From assembly GCA_002338565.1 (NCBI GenBank), contig DDIN01000013.1, positions 1 through 64,000 on the forward strand: a DNA stretch of 64,000 nucleotides, given 5' to 3'. Shown here in pieces: positions 1 through 9,470 of the stretch; positions within the stretch are counted from its first letter, which is position 1, and every line of letters begins with the position of its first letter. This DNA comes from Hyphomonadaceae bacterium UBA1849 (GTDB taxonomy: Bacteria; Pseudomonadota; Alphaproteobacteria; Caulobacterales; Hyphomonadaceae). A program made the position numbers and the translations under genes. The notes beneath the pieces were generated by a model, which worked only from the letters and a program-made list of their open reading frames with translations, searched no databases and had not been told where the DNA came from.

Positions 1-1076
<1,076 letters not shown>

Positions 1077-1109
1077 GCCTCGCTTCACTCGCCCTTACGG
1101 CACAAAGAG

Positions 1110-1138
1110 AACGGCGGTCTTCGGATCGCCGTTTTTTT
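1110..1138 (+). terminator. Rho-independent terminator of groEL
   Basis: A nine-pair stem (left arm 1111-1119, right arm 1124-1132, one G-T pair) closes a TTCG tetraloop with a C-G closing pair and is followed by seven T. It lies 34 bases after the groEL stop. Confidence 0.93.
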
Positions 1139-1187
1139 GTTTCAACATCTGCGTCGACTGATGTGATAACTCGGGACGTGCACGACG

Positions 1188-1949
1188 ATGAAGTTCATTA
1201 AAGCAGTCGGCCATATTCTGATCGTGATCATCCTGACGGTGCTCACGCAGCTCGGTGGCCTTGCCTGGCTGGTTTCTCTGCTCTTCAAGCGACGACTGCT
1301 GGGCTTCATCGGGATTTACGCTGCGCTCTCGGTTGCAAGTATCTGGATCGCCCCGCAGATGGGAAGGGTGCCCTTGAATTGCTGGGCATCACCGAACACG
1401 GCCAGCGTCCAGTCTCCGTTATTTTGCGCGCTCAATCGCCATTACGTAACGCCCGAACTGAAAGCGGTCTTACAAGACACCGCGGCATCACTCACGACCC
1501 GCTTTCCCGATGCTCAACTGCGCGTGCTCGATGCAGGTTTCCCCTACATCAACGACTTTCCGTTATTGCCTCATCTGTCCCATCGCGACGGCAGAAAGGC
1601 CGATATCGCGCTATTCTATGAAGATGGAGCGGGGACATATCTTCCCGGTCGGACGCGTTCGCCGATAGGTTATTTCGCTTTCGAAGAAGGCCCTACAGAT
1701 TGCGCTCCTTCGCAGCTGTCACTGCGTTGGGATTTTGATTGGTTGCAAGCGGCGTGGCCCGACTGGCAGCTCGAAGAGGAACGCACCCGAAGGACGCTGG
1801 AGCTGCTGTCAGCGGACGAGAGAGTACGCAGAATATTCATCGAACCGCATTTGAAAGCGCGTTTAGGGCTCCGTCAGGAGAACATACGCTTCCAAGGATG
1901 CCGCGCAGCACGGCACGATGACCACATCCATATCGAGGTCCGCTCGTAA
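1188..1949 (+). CDS. Membrane-anchored LAS/M15-type metallopeptidase-like protein
   Basis: 253 residues. The first 57 residues hold two hydrophobic stretches (about 7-32 and 37-56), predicting an anchor with the catalytic domain outside the cytoplasmic membrane. The soluble part carries the zinc signature of LAS peptidases (MepA, VanX and D-Ala-D-Ala carboxypeptidases): H132-xx-G-xxx-D139 (HRDGRKAD) and a C-terminal H-I-H at 246-248 (DDHIHIEV). By family knowledge such enzymes cut peptidoglycan peptides. Substrate is unknown; the family assignment comes from the motif pattern only. It is a single gene between the groEL terminator and a convergent chemoreceptor gene. Four cysteines (65, 80, 172 and 238) lie in the exported part and may form disulfides. 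Confidence 0.6.
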   Translation: MKFIKAVGHILIVIILTVLTQLGGLAWLVSLLFKRRLLGFIGIYAALSVASIWIAPQMGRVPLNCWASPNTASVQSPLFCALNRHYVTPELKAVLQDTAASLTTRFPDAQLRVLDAGFPYINDFPLLPHLSHRDGRKADIALFYEDGAGTYLPGRTRSPIGYFAFEEGPTDCAPSQLSLRWDFDWLQAAWPDWQLEEERTRRTLELLSADERVRRIFIEPHLKARLGLRQENIRFQGCRAARHDDHIHIEVRS

Positions 1950-1970
1950 CGCGCGTCCGTTCCAAATACA

Positions 1971-1999
1971 AAAAAGCGGCACCGTACGGCACCGCTTTT
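1971..1999. terminator. Bidirectional terminator between peptidase and chemoreceptor genes
   Basis: Arms AAAAGCGG and CCGCTTTT surround an inner CCGT/ACGG palindrome, with A-runs on the left and T-runs on the right, so it can end both the + strand peptidase transcript and the - strand chemoreceptor transcript. Confidence 0.8.
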
Positions 2000-2022
2000 C
2001 TGAATTTGTATTGAACCTGCGA

Positions 2023-3726
2023 TCAGGCTGCCCGAATGCCTTCAAGGAAGCGCTGGACGCTTGTTTGCATTTGTTCGGCCTGCTTTTGCAGCGTAGATGC
2101 TGCATCCAGAACGTCGCCTGCAGAGCTGTCTGTATCGGACGCAGACGTCTGAACGCTGTCCATAGAGCTGGTCACATTCTCTGTTTCGCTGGACACACGG
2201 GAAATGCTGGATGCGATTTCCTGTGTCGCCCCGCCCTGCTGCTGCATAGACTGGGAAATACGCGCAGAAATCTCTGTGACCTTGCTGATGGAGTCGTTGA
2301 TAGAGCCCATGGCGCCGGCAACCGTATCGCTTACGCGTTGAATGTCCGCTACGCTTTCAGCAACGCGGCTTGTCGCTTGCGAGGTCTGGTTCGCCAGCGT
2401 TTTGACTTCCGTCGCAACAACCGCGAAGCCCTTGCCCGCCTCACCTGCACGTGCAGCCTCAATCGTCGCGTTCAGCGCGAGAAGGTTTGTCTGCTCGGCA
2501 ATATCGTTGATGAGACCGACAACCTCTTTAATCTGGTCAGCCGCAGACGCGAGATCTGCCATGGTCTCATTCGCGCTCATAGCGTTCTGAGCGGCCTGAT
2601 TGATCGCCGTGACAGAATCCTCAACAGAGCCTGCAATCTCCATAATAGAGGCCGAGAGCTCTTCAGATGCCGCAGCCACAGAGCGCACATCGTTAGCCGC
2701 CTGATCTACAGAGCGAGATGCATTCTGAGACTGGTTCGTTGTTTCGCCAGCCGTGCCGCGCATGTGCTCTGCTGTTGACCGCAGTTGTTCCGAGGCACCA
2801 GCCACCAGACCCAGCAGGTCACGGCTATCCGCCTCGAATGACGCGATAAGCTTCTCCATACGCTCGGTACGCTCTTCACGCAGACGCGCTTCTTCACGCT
2901 CACGTTCAGCGAGACGATTACGCTCGACTGCGTTGTAGCGGAAAGTAGACAGAGACTCGACGATAGACTGCAGCTCATCACCACGGCTCAGACCATCGAG
3001 ATTTGTATCCAGATCACCTGATGCCAGACGGTCCGTCGCGCCAGCAATCTCACGGATGGAGCGTGTCGTAGAGCGTGCCACGACAGCGGCAATCGCGCCT
3101 GCTGCGAGAAGGGCAAACAACGCCACGAGCAGAAGGATCAGTTTCGCCTGACCTGCCGCAACCTGACCATCGGCCGCACTAGCTTCAGAAGAGGTTACGA
3201 CCTCGTCGACCAGTTCCTGGAACTGCGTCTGGAGCACTGTATAGTTTTCCGCAAACGGTTCTGCGAAGGCGACGGCTGACGCAAAGTCGATTTCCATCAT
3301 CGTCGCGACGACTTCGATGGTCTCTTTATACGTAGTCAGCTGTTCGATGATGTTCTGAACGGCTGCAGCTTCTTCAGCGCTTGCCGTGCTCGCACGGTAA
3401 ATCTCGAGAGACGCAACAATCTGATCGACACTGCCCTGCAGCGCCATAACCTCTGACGCAGCCGCCGATGAGTCTACCACGTTCGCGGCCTGATTGGTCA
3501 GCGTCTGATAGAGTTGTCCGTTCACATCCTGCACGGCGCTGTTGGCCTGAACCAGCTCAAGCGCGTTGTGGAAGTTCACGTCCACGATCTCGGTTGTGCG
3601 GTTCACCTGCGCGCTCAGCGCAAAATGGCTGACGCCTGCCACAACGCAGATCATTCCCAGAGACAGAGCAGACGGGACTGCGAATTTGGCGGTAAACGGC
3701 CAGTTGGAGATATTTGAGTACTTCAT
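2023..3726 (-). CDS. Methyl-accepting chemotaxis protein
   Basis: 567 residues from the ATG at 3726, chosen over upstream starts because GGAGGG sits seven bases before it. Order of parts: TM1 about 11-37, a helical periplasmic sensor about 38-195 with the look of a four-helix bundle, TM2 about 196-217, HAMP about 218-270, then the cytoplasmic signalling coiled coil. The hairpin tip is intact at about 411-430 (EQTNLLALNATIEAARAGE), so it should couple to CheA/CheW. No C-terminal CheR-binding pentapeptide is visible (ends LEGIRAA). It follows a TonB receptor gene and a YfiR-like gene on the same strand, which suggests that the ligand or state of the outer-membrane receptor is relayed to chemotaxis. 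Confidence 0.95.
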   Translation of the reverse strand: MKYSNISNWPFTAKFAVPSALSLGMICVVAGVSHFALSAQVNRTTEIVDVNFHNALELVQANSAVQDVNGQLYQTLTNQAANVVDSSAAASEVMALQGSVDQIVASLEIYRASTASAEEAAAVQNIIEQLTTYKETIEVVATMMEIDFASAVAFAEPFAENYTVLQTQFQELVDEVVTSSEASAADGQVAAGQAKLILLLVALFALLAAGAIAAVVARSTTRSIREIAGATDRLASGDLDTNLDGLSRGDELQSIVESLSTFRYNAVERNRLAEREREEARLREERTERMEKLIASFEADSRDLLGLVAGASEQLRSTAEHMRGTAGETTNQSQNASRSVDQAANDVRSVAAASEELSASIMEIAGSVEDSVTAINQAAQNAMSANETMADLASAADQIKEVVGLINDIAEQTNLLALNATIEAARAGEAGKGFAVVATEVKTLANQTSQATSRVAESVADIQRVSDTVAGAMGSINDSISKVTEISARISQSMQQQGGATQEIASSISRVSSETENVTSSMDSVQTSASDTDSSAGDVLDAASTLQKQAEQMQTSVQRFLEGIRAA

Positions 3727-3787
3727 ATTACGCCCTCCAGAAACTTTCATCAGGCGACGAGCGCCTCCTGCGCCCGTCATCTGCATA

Positions 3788-3818
3788 GAACCGGCAGCGT
3801 AGTTTACGCTGCCAGTTC
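3788..3818 (-). other. Intercistronic hairpin between TonB receptor and chemoreceptor genes
   Basis: A nine-pair perfect stem (GGCAGCGTA with TACGCTGCC, loop of three) extended by a GAAC/GTTC outer stem after one mismatch. There is no T-run on the minus strand, so it is more likely an mRNA-stability or partial attenuation element than a full terminator. Confidence 0.5.
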
Positions 3819-3830
3819 TGAATTTGGCCT

Positions 3831-5807
3831 TTAGAAATCAGCAGAAATTGACAGCATGAGGCGGCTATCCATGCCGCTGAACGGCATTTGGGCCTCGTCA
3901 TCATTCGTCAGATTTGTTGCATCAAGCGCAAACACGATGTCGTTTGAAGCCTGGTAAGCCAGACGGAGGTCCGTTGCGACGTAACCGCCAATCTCATAAC
4001 GCTGATAGTCGTAATTGAACGCATCAAAAGCATCGATGATTTCGTACTCTGAGATGTAACGGGACCATGCACCAAAGCTCCAGCTTCCGTTCTCATACTG
4101 AGCGCCGACTTTGAAGACATTGTCTGCGTTAGAGCCGCCAAAATCCATCACATCAGCTACGCCCACGAAGGATACGATCGGCGCAAAGCTATTTGTCGTG
4201 TCCTGATAGAGCCACGACGCCTGCCAATCGATGTGAGAACCGATCTCGCCTTCGAGAGAAACTTCAATACCCTTGGTTTCAGAGTCGCCGAAGTTAGGAC
4301 CAGTCGGAACACCAAGACCCGGCATGATCGGCTGCATAGCAAGCGACGTCATATCGAGGTTCTCCTGATAGAAGACGCTGAAGCGAGCCTGACCGTTAAT
4401 GCCGCTGAGCGCGCGGTCATAATCGACAGAATAGTTGTTTACGACGCTTGTTTCAGGATTTGCTGCGATAGAGAGCATTGAGAAGCTCGGGACCTGAAGG
4501 CCACGTGCAGCCTGGAAGCGGAATGTGCTTTCAGCTGTCGGCTTCCATACGAGGCCAGCGTTATAGCTGAACTCTGTCGCATCATCATCCAGCGCTGAGC
4601 CACCAAAGAAGAACTGAGCAAATGTGTCGCTCTGGCGATCCATGCTATCTACGCGAACCGCGAGCGTTGTAGACACTTTGTCATTCACAGCCCAGTTCCA
4701 CATGCCAGACAGAGACATCACTGTGACTTCAGTTGTGATGAGCGGGGTGAGAGTCGAGTTGATCGTGCTCTCACCGGAGCGGTATTCACCTGCGACGCGG
4801 AAGGTGTGATCGGTACCAACCTTGAACAGATCTTCGACACGCGCAGACAGGAGTGATGTTTCAACTGTTGTCGGCGTTGTCGTCAGAAGACCGTATTCAG
4901 CAGTAGACTCGTTATAGTAAACGTCGCCGCTGATCAGTCCGAAATCACCGTCATGTACAAGACGCGAGCGGTAGCTGCTCGTCGTGATGTCTACCAGCGT
5001 ATCGGTAGAAACCGGCGTACGCTCAAGGCGGTAAACTTCCGAGCGCGTTGTTTCCAGTGACAGCTGTGTAGAGCTTGAGAGCTGGATACCCGCCTCGACA
5101 CCGAAGGCAAAGTTTTCGTTGCGCGGATTAGAACCTGTACGCGGATCAAGCGGCAGATCTTCAAACTCGGCGATGGACCAGCCACCCAGCGACGCGCGTA
5201 CACCGACGTTTTCAGTCGGATGGAAGCTGACGACACCGCCGCCTTGCAGGCTGCCTTCATTGTCGACGCGAACCGTCATGGAGTCAGCATCGTCATAGAA
5301 CGGGCTGAACGTGATGATGTTGATCACGCCGGAAACAGCGTTAAAGCCGAAAAGCGCTGTGTTCGGACCTTTGACGATCTCGATCTGGCGAATTTCTTCC
5401 ATCTGAACCGGGATCGCAGCCCAGTTTACTTCGTTATAAGAGTCGTTGAAAACCTGACGACCATTCACAAGTACCAGAAGACGTGGTGTTTTCGGGCCGT
5501 TATAGCCACGGATGGACACTTCGCCCGTCACAGAAGACGTGTTGCGGACTTCAAGACCTGGAACGCGTGCAAGAAGGTCAGTCAGCTGGCGTGCACCAGA
5601 GCTGCGGATCTCGTCCGCTGAGATGATTTCCATCGTCACTGGTGCATCTGTAGAGCGCTGTGGCGCGCCAGTTGCAGACGTTGTCACCGGCTCGTCGAAG
5701 AGCATTTCCAGTGAACCGTAATCAATAGACTGCGCCGTCGCTGGCAAACCAAAAGCGACAATTGCTGAAAGCGCGAGAATAGATGTGTTCTTTTTAAATG
5801 TAGGCAT
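3831..5807 (-). CDS. TonB-dependent outer-membrane receptor
   Basis: 658 residues with an N-terminal signal peptide (cleavage near ATAQS, about residue 26). A plug domain follows (about 55-170) with characteristic segments: IRSSGARQLTDLLARVPGLE, VSIRGYNG, RLLVLVNGRQV and IEIVKGPNTALFGFNAVSG. The rest is a beta-barrel ending in a terminal aromatic (SISADF). At under 700 residues it is a short receptor, closer in size and plug style to vitamin B12/colicin-type receptors than to ferrisiderophore ones; substrate cannot be told. RBS GGAAAG lies upstream of the ATG at 5807. It sits between a YfiR-like secreted protein and a chemoreceptor in the same direction. Confidence 0.93.
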   Translation of the reverse strand: MPTFKKNTSILALSAIVAFGLPATAQSIDYGSLEMLFDEPVTTSATGAPQRSTDAPVTMEIISADEIRSSGARQLTDLLARVPGLEVRNTSSVTGEVSIRGYNGPKTPRLLVLVNGRQVFNDSYNEVNWAAIPVQMEEIRQIEIVKGPNTALFGFNAVSGVINIITFSPFYDDADSMTVRVDNEGSLQGGGVVSFHPTENVGVRASLGGWSIAEFEDLPLDPRTGSNPRNENFAFGVEAGIQLSSSTQLSLETTRSEVYRLERTPVSTDTLVDITTSSYRSRLVHDGDFGLISGDVYYNESTAEYGLLTTTPTTVETSLLSARVEDLFKVGTDHTFRVAGEYRSGESTINSTLTPLITTEVTVMSLSGMWNWAVNDKVSTTLAVRVDSMDRQSDTFAQFFFGGSALDDDATEFSYNAGLVWKPTAESTFRFQAARGLQVPSFSMLSIAANPETSVVNNYSVDYDRALSGINGQARFSVFYQENLDMTSLAMQPIMPGLGVPTGPNFGDSETKGIEVSLEGEIGSHIDWQASWLYQDTTNSFAPIVSFVGVADVMDFGGSNADNVFKVGAQYENGSWSFGAWSRYISEYEIIDAFDAFNYDYQRYEIGGYVATDLRLAYQASNDIVFALDATNLTNDDEAQMPFSGMDSRLMLSISADF

Positions 5808-5846
5808 CTGTCAGTTCTTTCCTGAACAAGAAATTCTTTGAAATAA

Positions 5847-6362
5847 TCAGAGTTCGTTGATCATCATCCGGAAGGCGGACGCAAAGCTCACTGAGCGGGC
5901 GTCGGCTGCCGAACGGCTAACGAAGATCTCCACGCTCGGGTCGCTTTGTACTGCAACCACGCAAGCGCCCGCTTCTGCACAGGCCCGGTCAGTGCTGACC
6001 GTAATTGCCGAAGAGGAAGAGATTTCTGAATAATGGGCTGACATGCCAGCAGGCACAAAAATCGCCGTGCCAGCGCCAAGGCCGCCAATCTCGGACACAG
6101 AGACCAACTGCGGTTGGAGTGTCACCTGACCTGCGTTCAGACCAGAACCTACAATTGCTGAAATGCCCTCTGCTTCTGCCTGAGAGCCGGCCACGTCATC
6201 TGCGTAAACGATTGCGAGCGTAACATTGCCTGTTGCGCCGCCCTCAACGAAACTTAGTGCACGGCCGATAAGCTGCAGATCGCGCTCGCCTGCTGCTTCC
6301 GCAGCATTTGTCGCAAGCATGGACGCAGCAATGATTGAAAGTGCTGCCAGAGACTTTCTCAT
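5847..6362 (-). CDS. Secreted YfiR-like (DUF4154-type) protein
   Basis: 171 residues: a signal peptide (about 1-23, ending AAEAAG) and a small alpha/beta domain. The order of elements resembles the YfiR/DUF4154 family: an opening helix with ALSFVEG, a hydrophobic strand VTLAIVYADD, a GLGAGTAIFVPAG segment, two cysteines (in the DRACAEAGACV segment), and a closing strand-helix VEIFVSRSAA..SFASAFRMMI. YfiR proteins are periplasmic repressors of a partner membrane signalling protein. Here the partner could be the chemoreceptor two genes downstream; this is inference. First gene of the minus-strand unit, RBS AAGGAAA ahead of the ATG. The match is weak at sequence level. Confidence 0.5.
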   Translation of the reverse strand: MRKSLAALSIIAASMLATNAAEAAGERDLQLIGRALSFVEGGATGNVTLAIVYADDVAGSQAEAEGISAIVGSGLNAGQVTLQPQLVSVSEIGGLGAGTAIFVPAGMSAHYSEISSSSAITVSTDRACAEAGACVVAVQSDPSVEIFVSRSAADARSVSFASAFRMMINEL

Positions 6363-6914
6363 TCGTATTTCCTTCGTTCATTCAAACCCATACTTTTTGC
6401 AGGGCTGTATATTTTTGCCGAAGGAAACACCCAGCTAGTTAAAATATAGCTGACAACTGTTAGCTCTTTTTCTGCTTCTTTTCAGTCGGGAGGCATCAAG
6501 GAGAAACGCAGAAAGGATTTTTATTTAAAATTCGCTTCACTGTATTTTGAAATATAAAATTACCGCAATAATTACAGTAGATAAGCGTACTCTAAGTACT
6601 TGACCCGCCGAGTTTGTTAATGATCAAACTCAACATACTGGTTAATCAAATAACATTCAGTTTTTCTAATTAAACATGGTCAGCAAATACCGCAGAAAAC
6701 GATCTTGAAGAAATTATTCGTTATAGTTGCATTTTTCCCTCGGGCGCTGACTGGCCTATCCGACTTGCAGCACCGCCATACGGGTCACAATCGCACTAAC
6801 CCAGCACAAAGCCTCTAAAGATTCCGGAAATTTCTGAATTATCGTCCACGGCAGGTAAAATCGGCAGTAATTTCTGCCCGTTACAGAAACTTCATCGAAT
6901 AACGATAATTTCAC

Positions 6915-7078
6915 TTGACGTTTATCAGATAATCCTTATTGTTTATCAACAAGGAACAACAAAGGTCGCTGGCAATTCATCACTGCCCCCTACCCCCGAG
7001 CTGCTGGCGGCCCTTCATTGTCCCTTTCACGTTTGCCTCCCCAGGGCACGAGAGCAGGTCTTCGGACCTGCTCTTTGC
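6915..7078 (+). ncRNA. Candidate small RNA with terminator-like hairpin
   Basis: A TTGACG box at 6915-6920 is followed after 16 bases by TATTGT (6937-6942), giving a start near 6950. The putative transcript ends in a ten-pair perfect GC-rich stem (7051-7060 with 7065-7074) closed by a TTCG tetraloop and followed by TTGCGTTTG. Between lie C-rich tracts near 6987-6998 and 7037-7042 (CCTCCC), the latter inside a GCCCT/AGGGC-closed loop; such tracts are complementary to Shine-Dalgarno sequences. The weak T-run and lack of a known family keep this tentative. Confidence 0.35.
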
Positions 7079-7267
7079 GTTTGTGAGAGATACACGGTGT
7101 CGGACGGCAGAGGGCGTGAGATGCGGCAGGATTCGCCGGACAGGCGAGCCGCAAATTCAGATCAATAAACCCACGCAATTTTTCAACACTTGTTGAATGC
7201 TATGCAAGATAAACAAGACTAGAGCGCGCGTAATTACTTTGGTTTTGATGAAGTAGGCTGAAATTAT

Positions 7268-7296
7268 AAACGGCGCAGCTGTTAGCTACGCCGTTT
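7268..7296 (+). terminator. Hairpin followed by T-rich stretch
   Basis: Arms AAACGGCG-AGCT and AGCT-CGCCGTTT pair with one C-A mismatch, then GTTCTTTATAAA. It would terminate a + strand transcript entering from the left; no such gene is seen. Confidence 0.4.
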
Positions 7297-7400
7297 GTTC
7301 TTTATAAAGCAGGACGTTTCCTCCCGAACTGCAAGAAGATAAGGCCCGAGCTTCACCAAAGTGTCAACAAAAAAAATCCATCTTTGGTAACAAACTAATC

Positions 7401-7422
7401 GCTCAGTGATAAATTACTGAGC
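7401..7422 (-). terminator. Hairpin overlapping the hisG stop codon
   Basis: A perfect seven-pair inverted repeat GCTCAGT/ACTGAGC with an eight-base spacer that includes the hisG stop. A run of eight T lies about 30 bases further downstream on the minus strand, so it may act as the operon's terminator, though the spacing is not canonical. Confidence 0.4.
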
Positions 7423-8361
7423 ATTTCGGGTAATCGCGCGGGAAAATTCTCCGTACACAAGGTTATCCTCAAGAAACAGAAACTCCGGATTCACAACCGA
7501 TACCGGTCCAAAGCCTGCACTAGACAGCGCATTAGCGACAGATTTTGCCTTTTCACGCGGCAGCACTACAGAATCACCAAGTAGAGTGACCTCATCACTA
7601 ATTGATGCGGCTGCAGACCGGAGAGACGTCCCGCCAGTCAGGACAGAGACGTCCCGTGCGACTCGGCGTGCCTCAAAAATATCCAGCAGATTCTTAATCG
7701 CCGCCAGCGCGTCCTCATTCCAGTCAGCATTCAAAGATGCAGATAACTGCGCCTGCGACTTCAGCATGACACCATCACTGAGGATTTTCAGATTGTTCGC
7801 CTTCAGCGTCGCGCCCGTCGTTGTGATGTCGACGATAAGCTCTGCAGTGCCGGATGCCGGCGCTGCCTCTGTAGCGCCCGCAGAATCGATCAGGCGATAC
7901 TGTGTCAGTCCACGTTCAGCGAAGAAACGGCGGCTACTGCGCAGATATTTGGTTGCAACGCGCATACGGCGTCCGTGGCGCGCGCGAAAAGCGTGGCCGA
8001 CATCTTCCAGATCTTCGATTGTATCGACGTCCACCCAGCTCTGCGGCACGGCAACGACCATATCCGCATAACCAAAGCCGAGCGCACGAAGCAGGTGAAC
8101 CTGCGAATCAAACTTGTCAGCGTGCTCACGCAGCAGGTCTTCACCAGTCACACCGAGGTGGAGCGTGCCGTCCAGAAGGCCCTTGGCGATCTCTGACGCC
8201 GAAAGCAGCATGATCTGGATACCAGGTGCGCCTTCGAGCACAGCGGAATATCCGCGCTCGCCGCCAACCTGCTTCAGTTTCAGACCACAGTCTGCAAAGA
8301 AGGCTTCTGTCTGTTCCTTCAGGCGCCCTTTGGACGGGATCGCCAACATAAGCTGTGTCAT
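7414..8361 (-). CDS. hisG: ATP phosphoribosyltransferase
   Basis: Catalyses the first step of histidine synthesis (ATP + PRPP). 315 residues. Visible family features: N-terminal LAIPSKGRLKEQT, GVTGEDLL, and the PRPP-binding segment GTAELIVDITTTGATLKANNL. The start at 8361 overlaps the hisZ stop by four bases (ATGA), implying translational coupling. It is about 100 residues longer than the short, HisZ-dependent type of HisG, yet sits beside hisZ; the C-terminal about 80 residues could be a divergent regulatory-like domain. Last gene of hisS-hisZ-hisG. Confidence 0.95.
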   Translation of the reverse strand: MTQLMLAIPSKGRLKEQTEAFFADCGLKLKQVGGERGYSAVLEGAPGIQIMLLSASEIAKGLLDGTLHLGVTGEDLLREHADKFDSQVHLLRALGFGYADMVVAVPQSWVDVDTIEDLEDVGHAFRARHGRRMRVATKYLRSSRRFFAERGLTQYRLIDSAGATEAAPASGTAELIVDITTTGATLKANNLKILSDGVMLKSQAQLSASLNADWNEDALAAIKNLLDIFEARRVARDVSVLTGGTSLRSAAASISDEVTLLGDSVVLPREKAKSVANALSSAGFGPVSVVNPEFLFLEDNLVYGEFSRAITRNAQ

Positions 8362-9470
8362 GCCGCACCTCCTTCGAGGTTAAGTGCTGCTTCTACACGA
8401 TCAGGACGCACAACGCCGCCGACAGCCGGCACGTCTTTCGCGCCCTTGCTGAGCCAGGACACGAGGCCATCATAACGGCCACCCAGCGCCAGCGGCTTCT
8501 CGCGGGTTAAACCGGCGTGATACAGCTCGAATACGAGACCATCATAATAATCGAAACGACGCCCGAACTGTACGGAGACATGAGCATTCGCCCAGAACGG
8601 CATGTCCCGGTCTGAAAGCGCCGAGAAAAGTGTATCGGTATATTCAAGAACGGATGACAGGTTCAGCGCATATTCGCTTGCGAGAGCACGAAGCTTTTCA
8701 AGGAACACGTCAGGCGTACCGGAGACACCTTTGAGCGCGCCGAGCACAGCGCGCGCCTTATCCGGCATCGCGCCTGCATTAGCCGCTTCAGCGCGGGCCT
8801 GAAGGCGCTCCAGAATCTCTTCTTTCGTGCGGCCACCGACGACTTCTGTGCCGGAAATCGACATGACTTCATCAAGCAGGTCACGCGCATCGTCCGCAGG
8901 CAGTTTGGCAAGCGTCTGAGCCAGCGCGGAAGACGCTTTCACAGTCTGACCTTCAGCACTCGCCAGAACCGCCTCAACGCCCTCACGGCGCTTATTTGCA
9001 CGGCGGATGCGGGCATCCCAGTGATCAGAGAGCGCCAGCGCGTCTACGACAGCGTGGAAGATCGACACATCGCCGAGATTAAGCTGCGCATTGCGAATAC
9101 CTGCGTCTGCGATCTCTGAACAGATTGCCGTCAGCGTTGCTACATCGCGCTCGAGGCGATCTGTGTGACCGAAATTCTCAAAGCCTGTCTGATTAAACTC
9201 AACCGGCTCGCCTTCTGTACGCGCCTGACGGAACGCACGGCCGAAATAGCGATAAGACACCGGCTCACCGCCTGCTTCCGCCAGATAGTGGTTGGCGACA
9301 GGCAGTGTGAGGTCCGGACGTAGCGCCAGTTCCTCGCCCGGCGTATCAGAGCTGGTGATCAGGCGGGAACGGATGCTCTCGCCCGAAAGCTCCAGCGGCA
9401 AAGCCGCAGGGATCAGCAGAGGCGGATCAATCCAGTCTCCGCCAATCGCTTCAAACTGAAATGAGGTCAA
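8358..9470 (-). CDS. hisZ: ATP phosphoribosyltransferase regulatory subunit
   Basis: 370 residues, a catalytically inactive class II aminoacyl-tRNA-synthetase-like protein that forms a complex with HisG. Features kept from the HisRS fold: LALRPDLTLPVANHY (motif 2 surroundings), YRYFGRAFR and C-terminal LALGGRYDGLVSWL. There is no anticodon-binding domain, as expected for HisZ. Four-base ATGA overlaps at both ends, with hisS upstream and hisG downstream, point to a coupled operon. Confidence 0.95.
   Translation of the reverse strand: MTSFQFEAIGGDWIDPPLLIPAALPLELSGESIRSRLITSSDTPGEELALRPDLTLPVANHYLAEAGGEPVSYRYFGRAFRQARTEGEPVEFNQTGFENFGHTDRLERDVATLTAICSEIADAGIRNAQLNLGDVSIFHAVVDALALSDHWDARIRRANKRREGVEAVLASAEGQTVKASSALAQTLAKLPADDARDLLDEVMSISGTEVVGGRTKEEILERLQARAEAANAGAMPDKARAVLGALKGVSGTPDVFLEKLRALASEYALNLSSVLEYTDTLFSALSDRDMPFWANAHVSVQFGRRFDYYDGLVFELYHAGLTREKPLALGGRYDGLVSWLSKGAKDVPAVGGVVRPDRVEAALNLEGGAA

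Larger units (their letters stand above)
6363..7413. other. About 1 kb AT-rich intergenic region
   Basis: No convincing protein-coding gene. The left half (to about 6900) is the AT-rich upstream region of the minus-strand receptor operon. The right half holds a candidate sigma-70-like promoter and hairpin-terminated small RNA (about 6950-7078), a second hairpin at 7268-7296, and a hairpin overlapping the hisG stop. The 85-codon frame starting at 6939 runs straight through the strong hairpin and has no RBS or recognisable protein character. Confidence 0.6.

Noticed and set aside
1918..2778. 286-codon + strand frame
   Set aside because: Exactly antisense to the chemoreceptor signalling domain; Arg/Cys/His-rich translation with no domain.
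6939..7196. 85-codon frame in the 1 kb gene-free region
   Set aside because: Runs through a perfect ten-pair hairpin, no RBS, no protein-like pattern.
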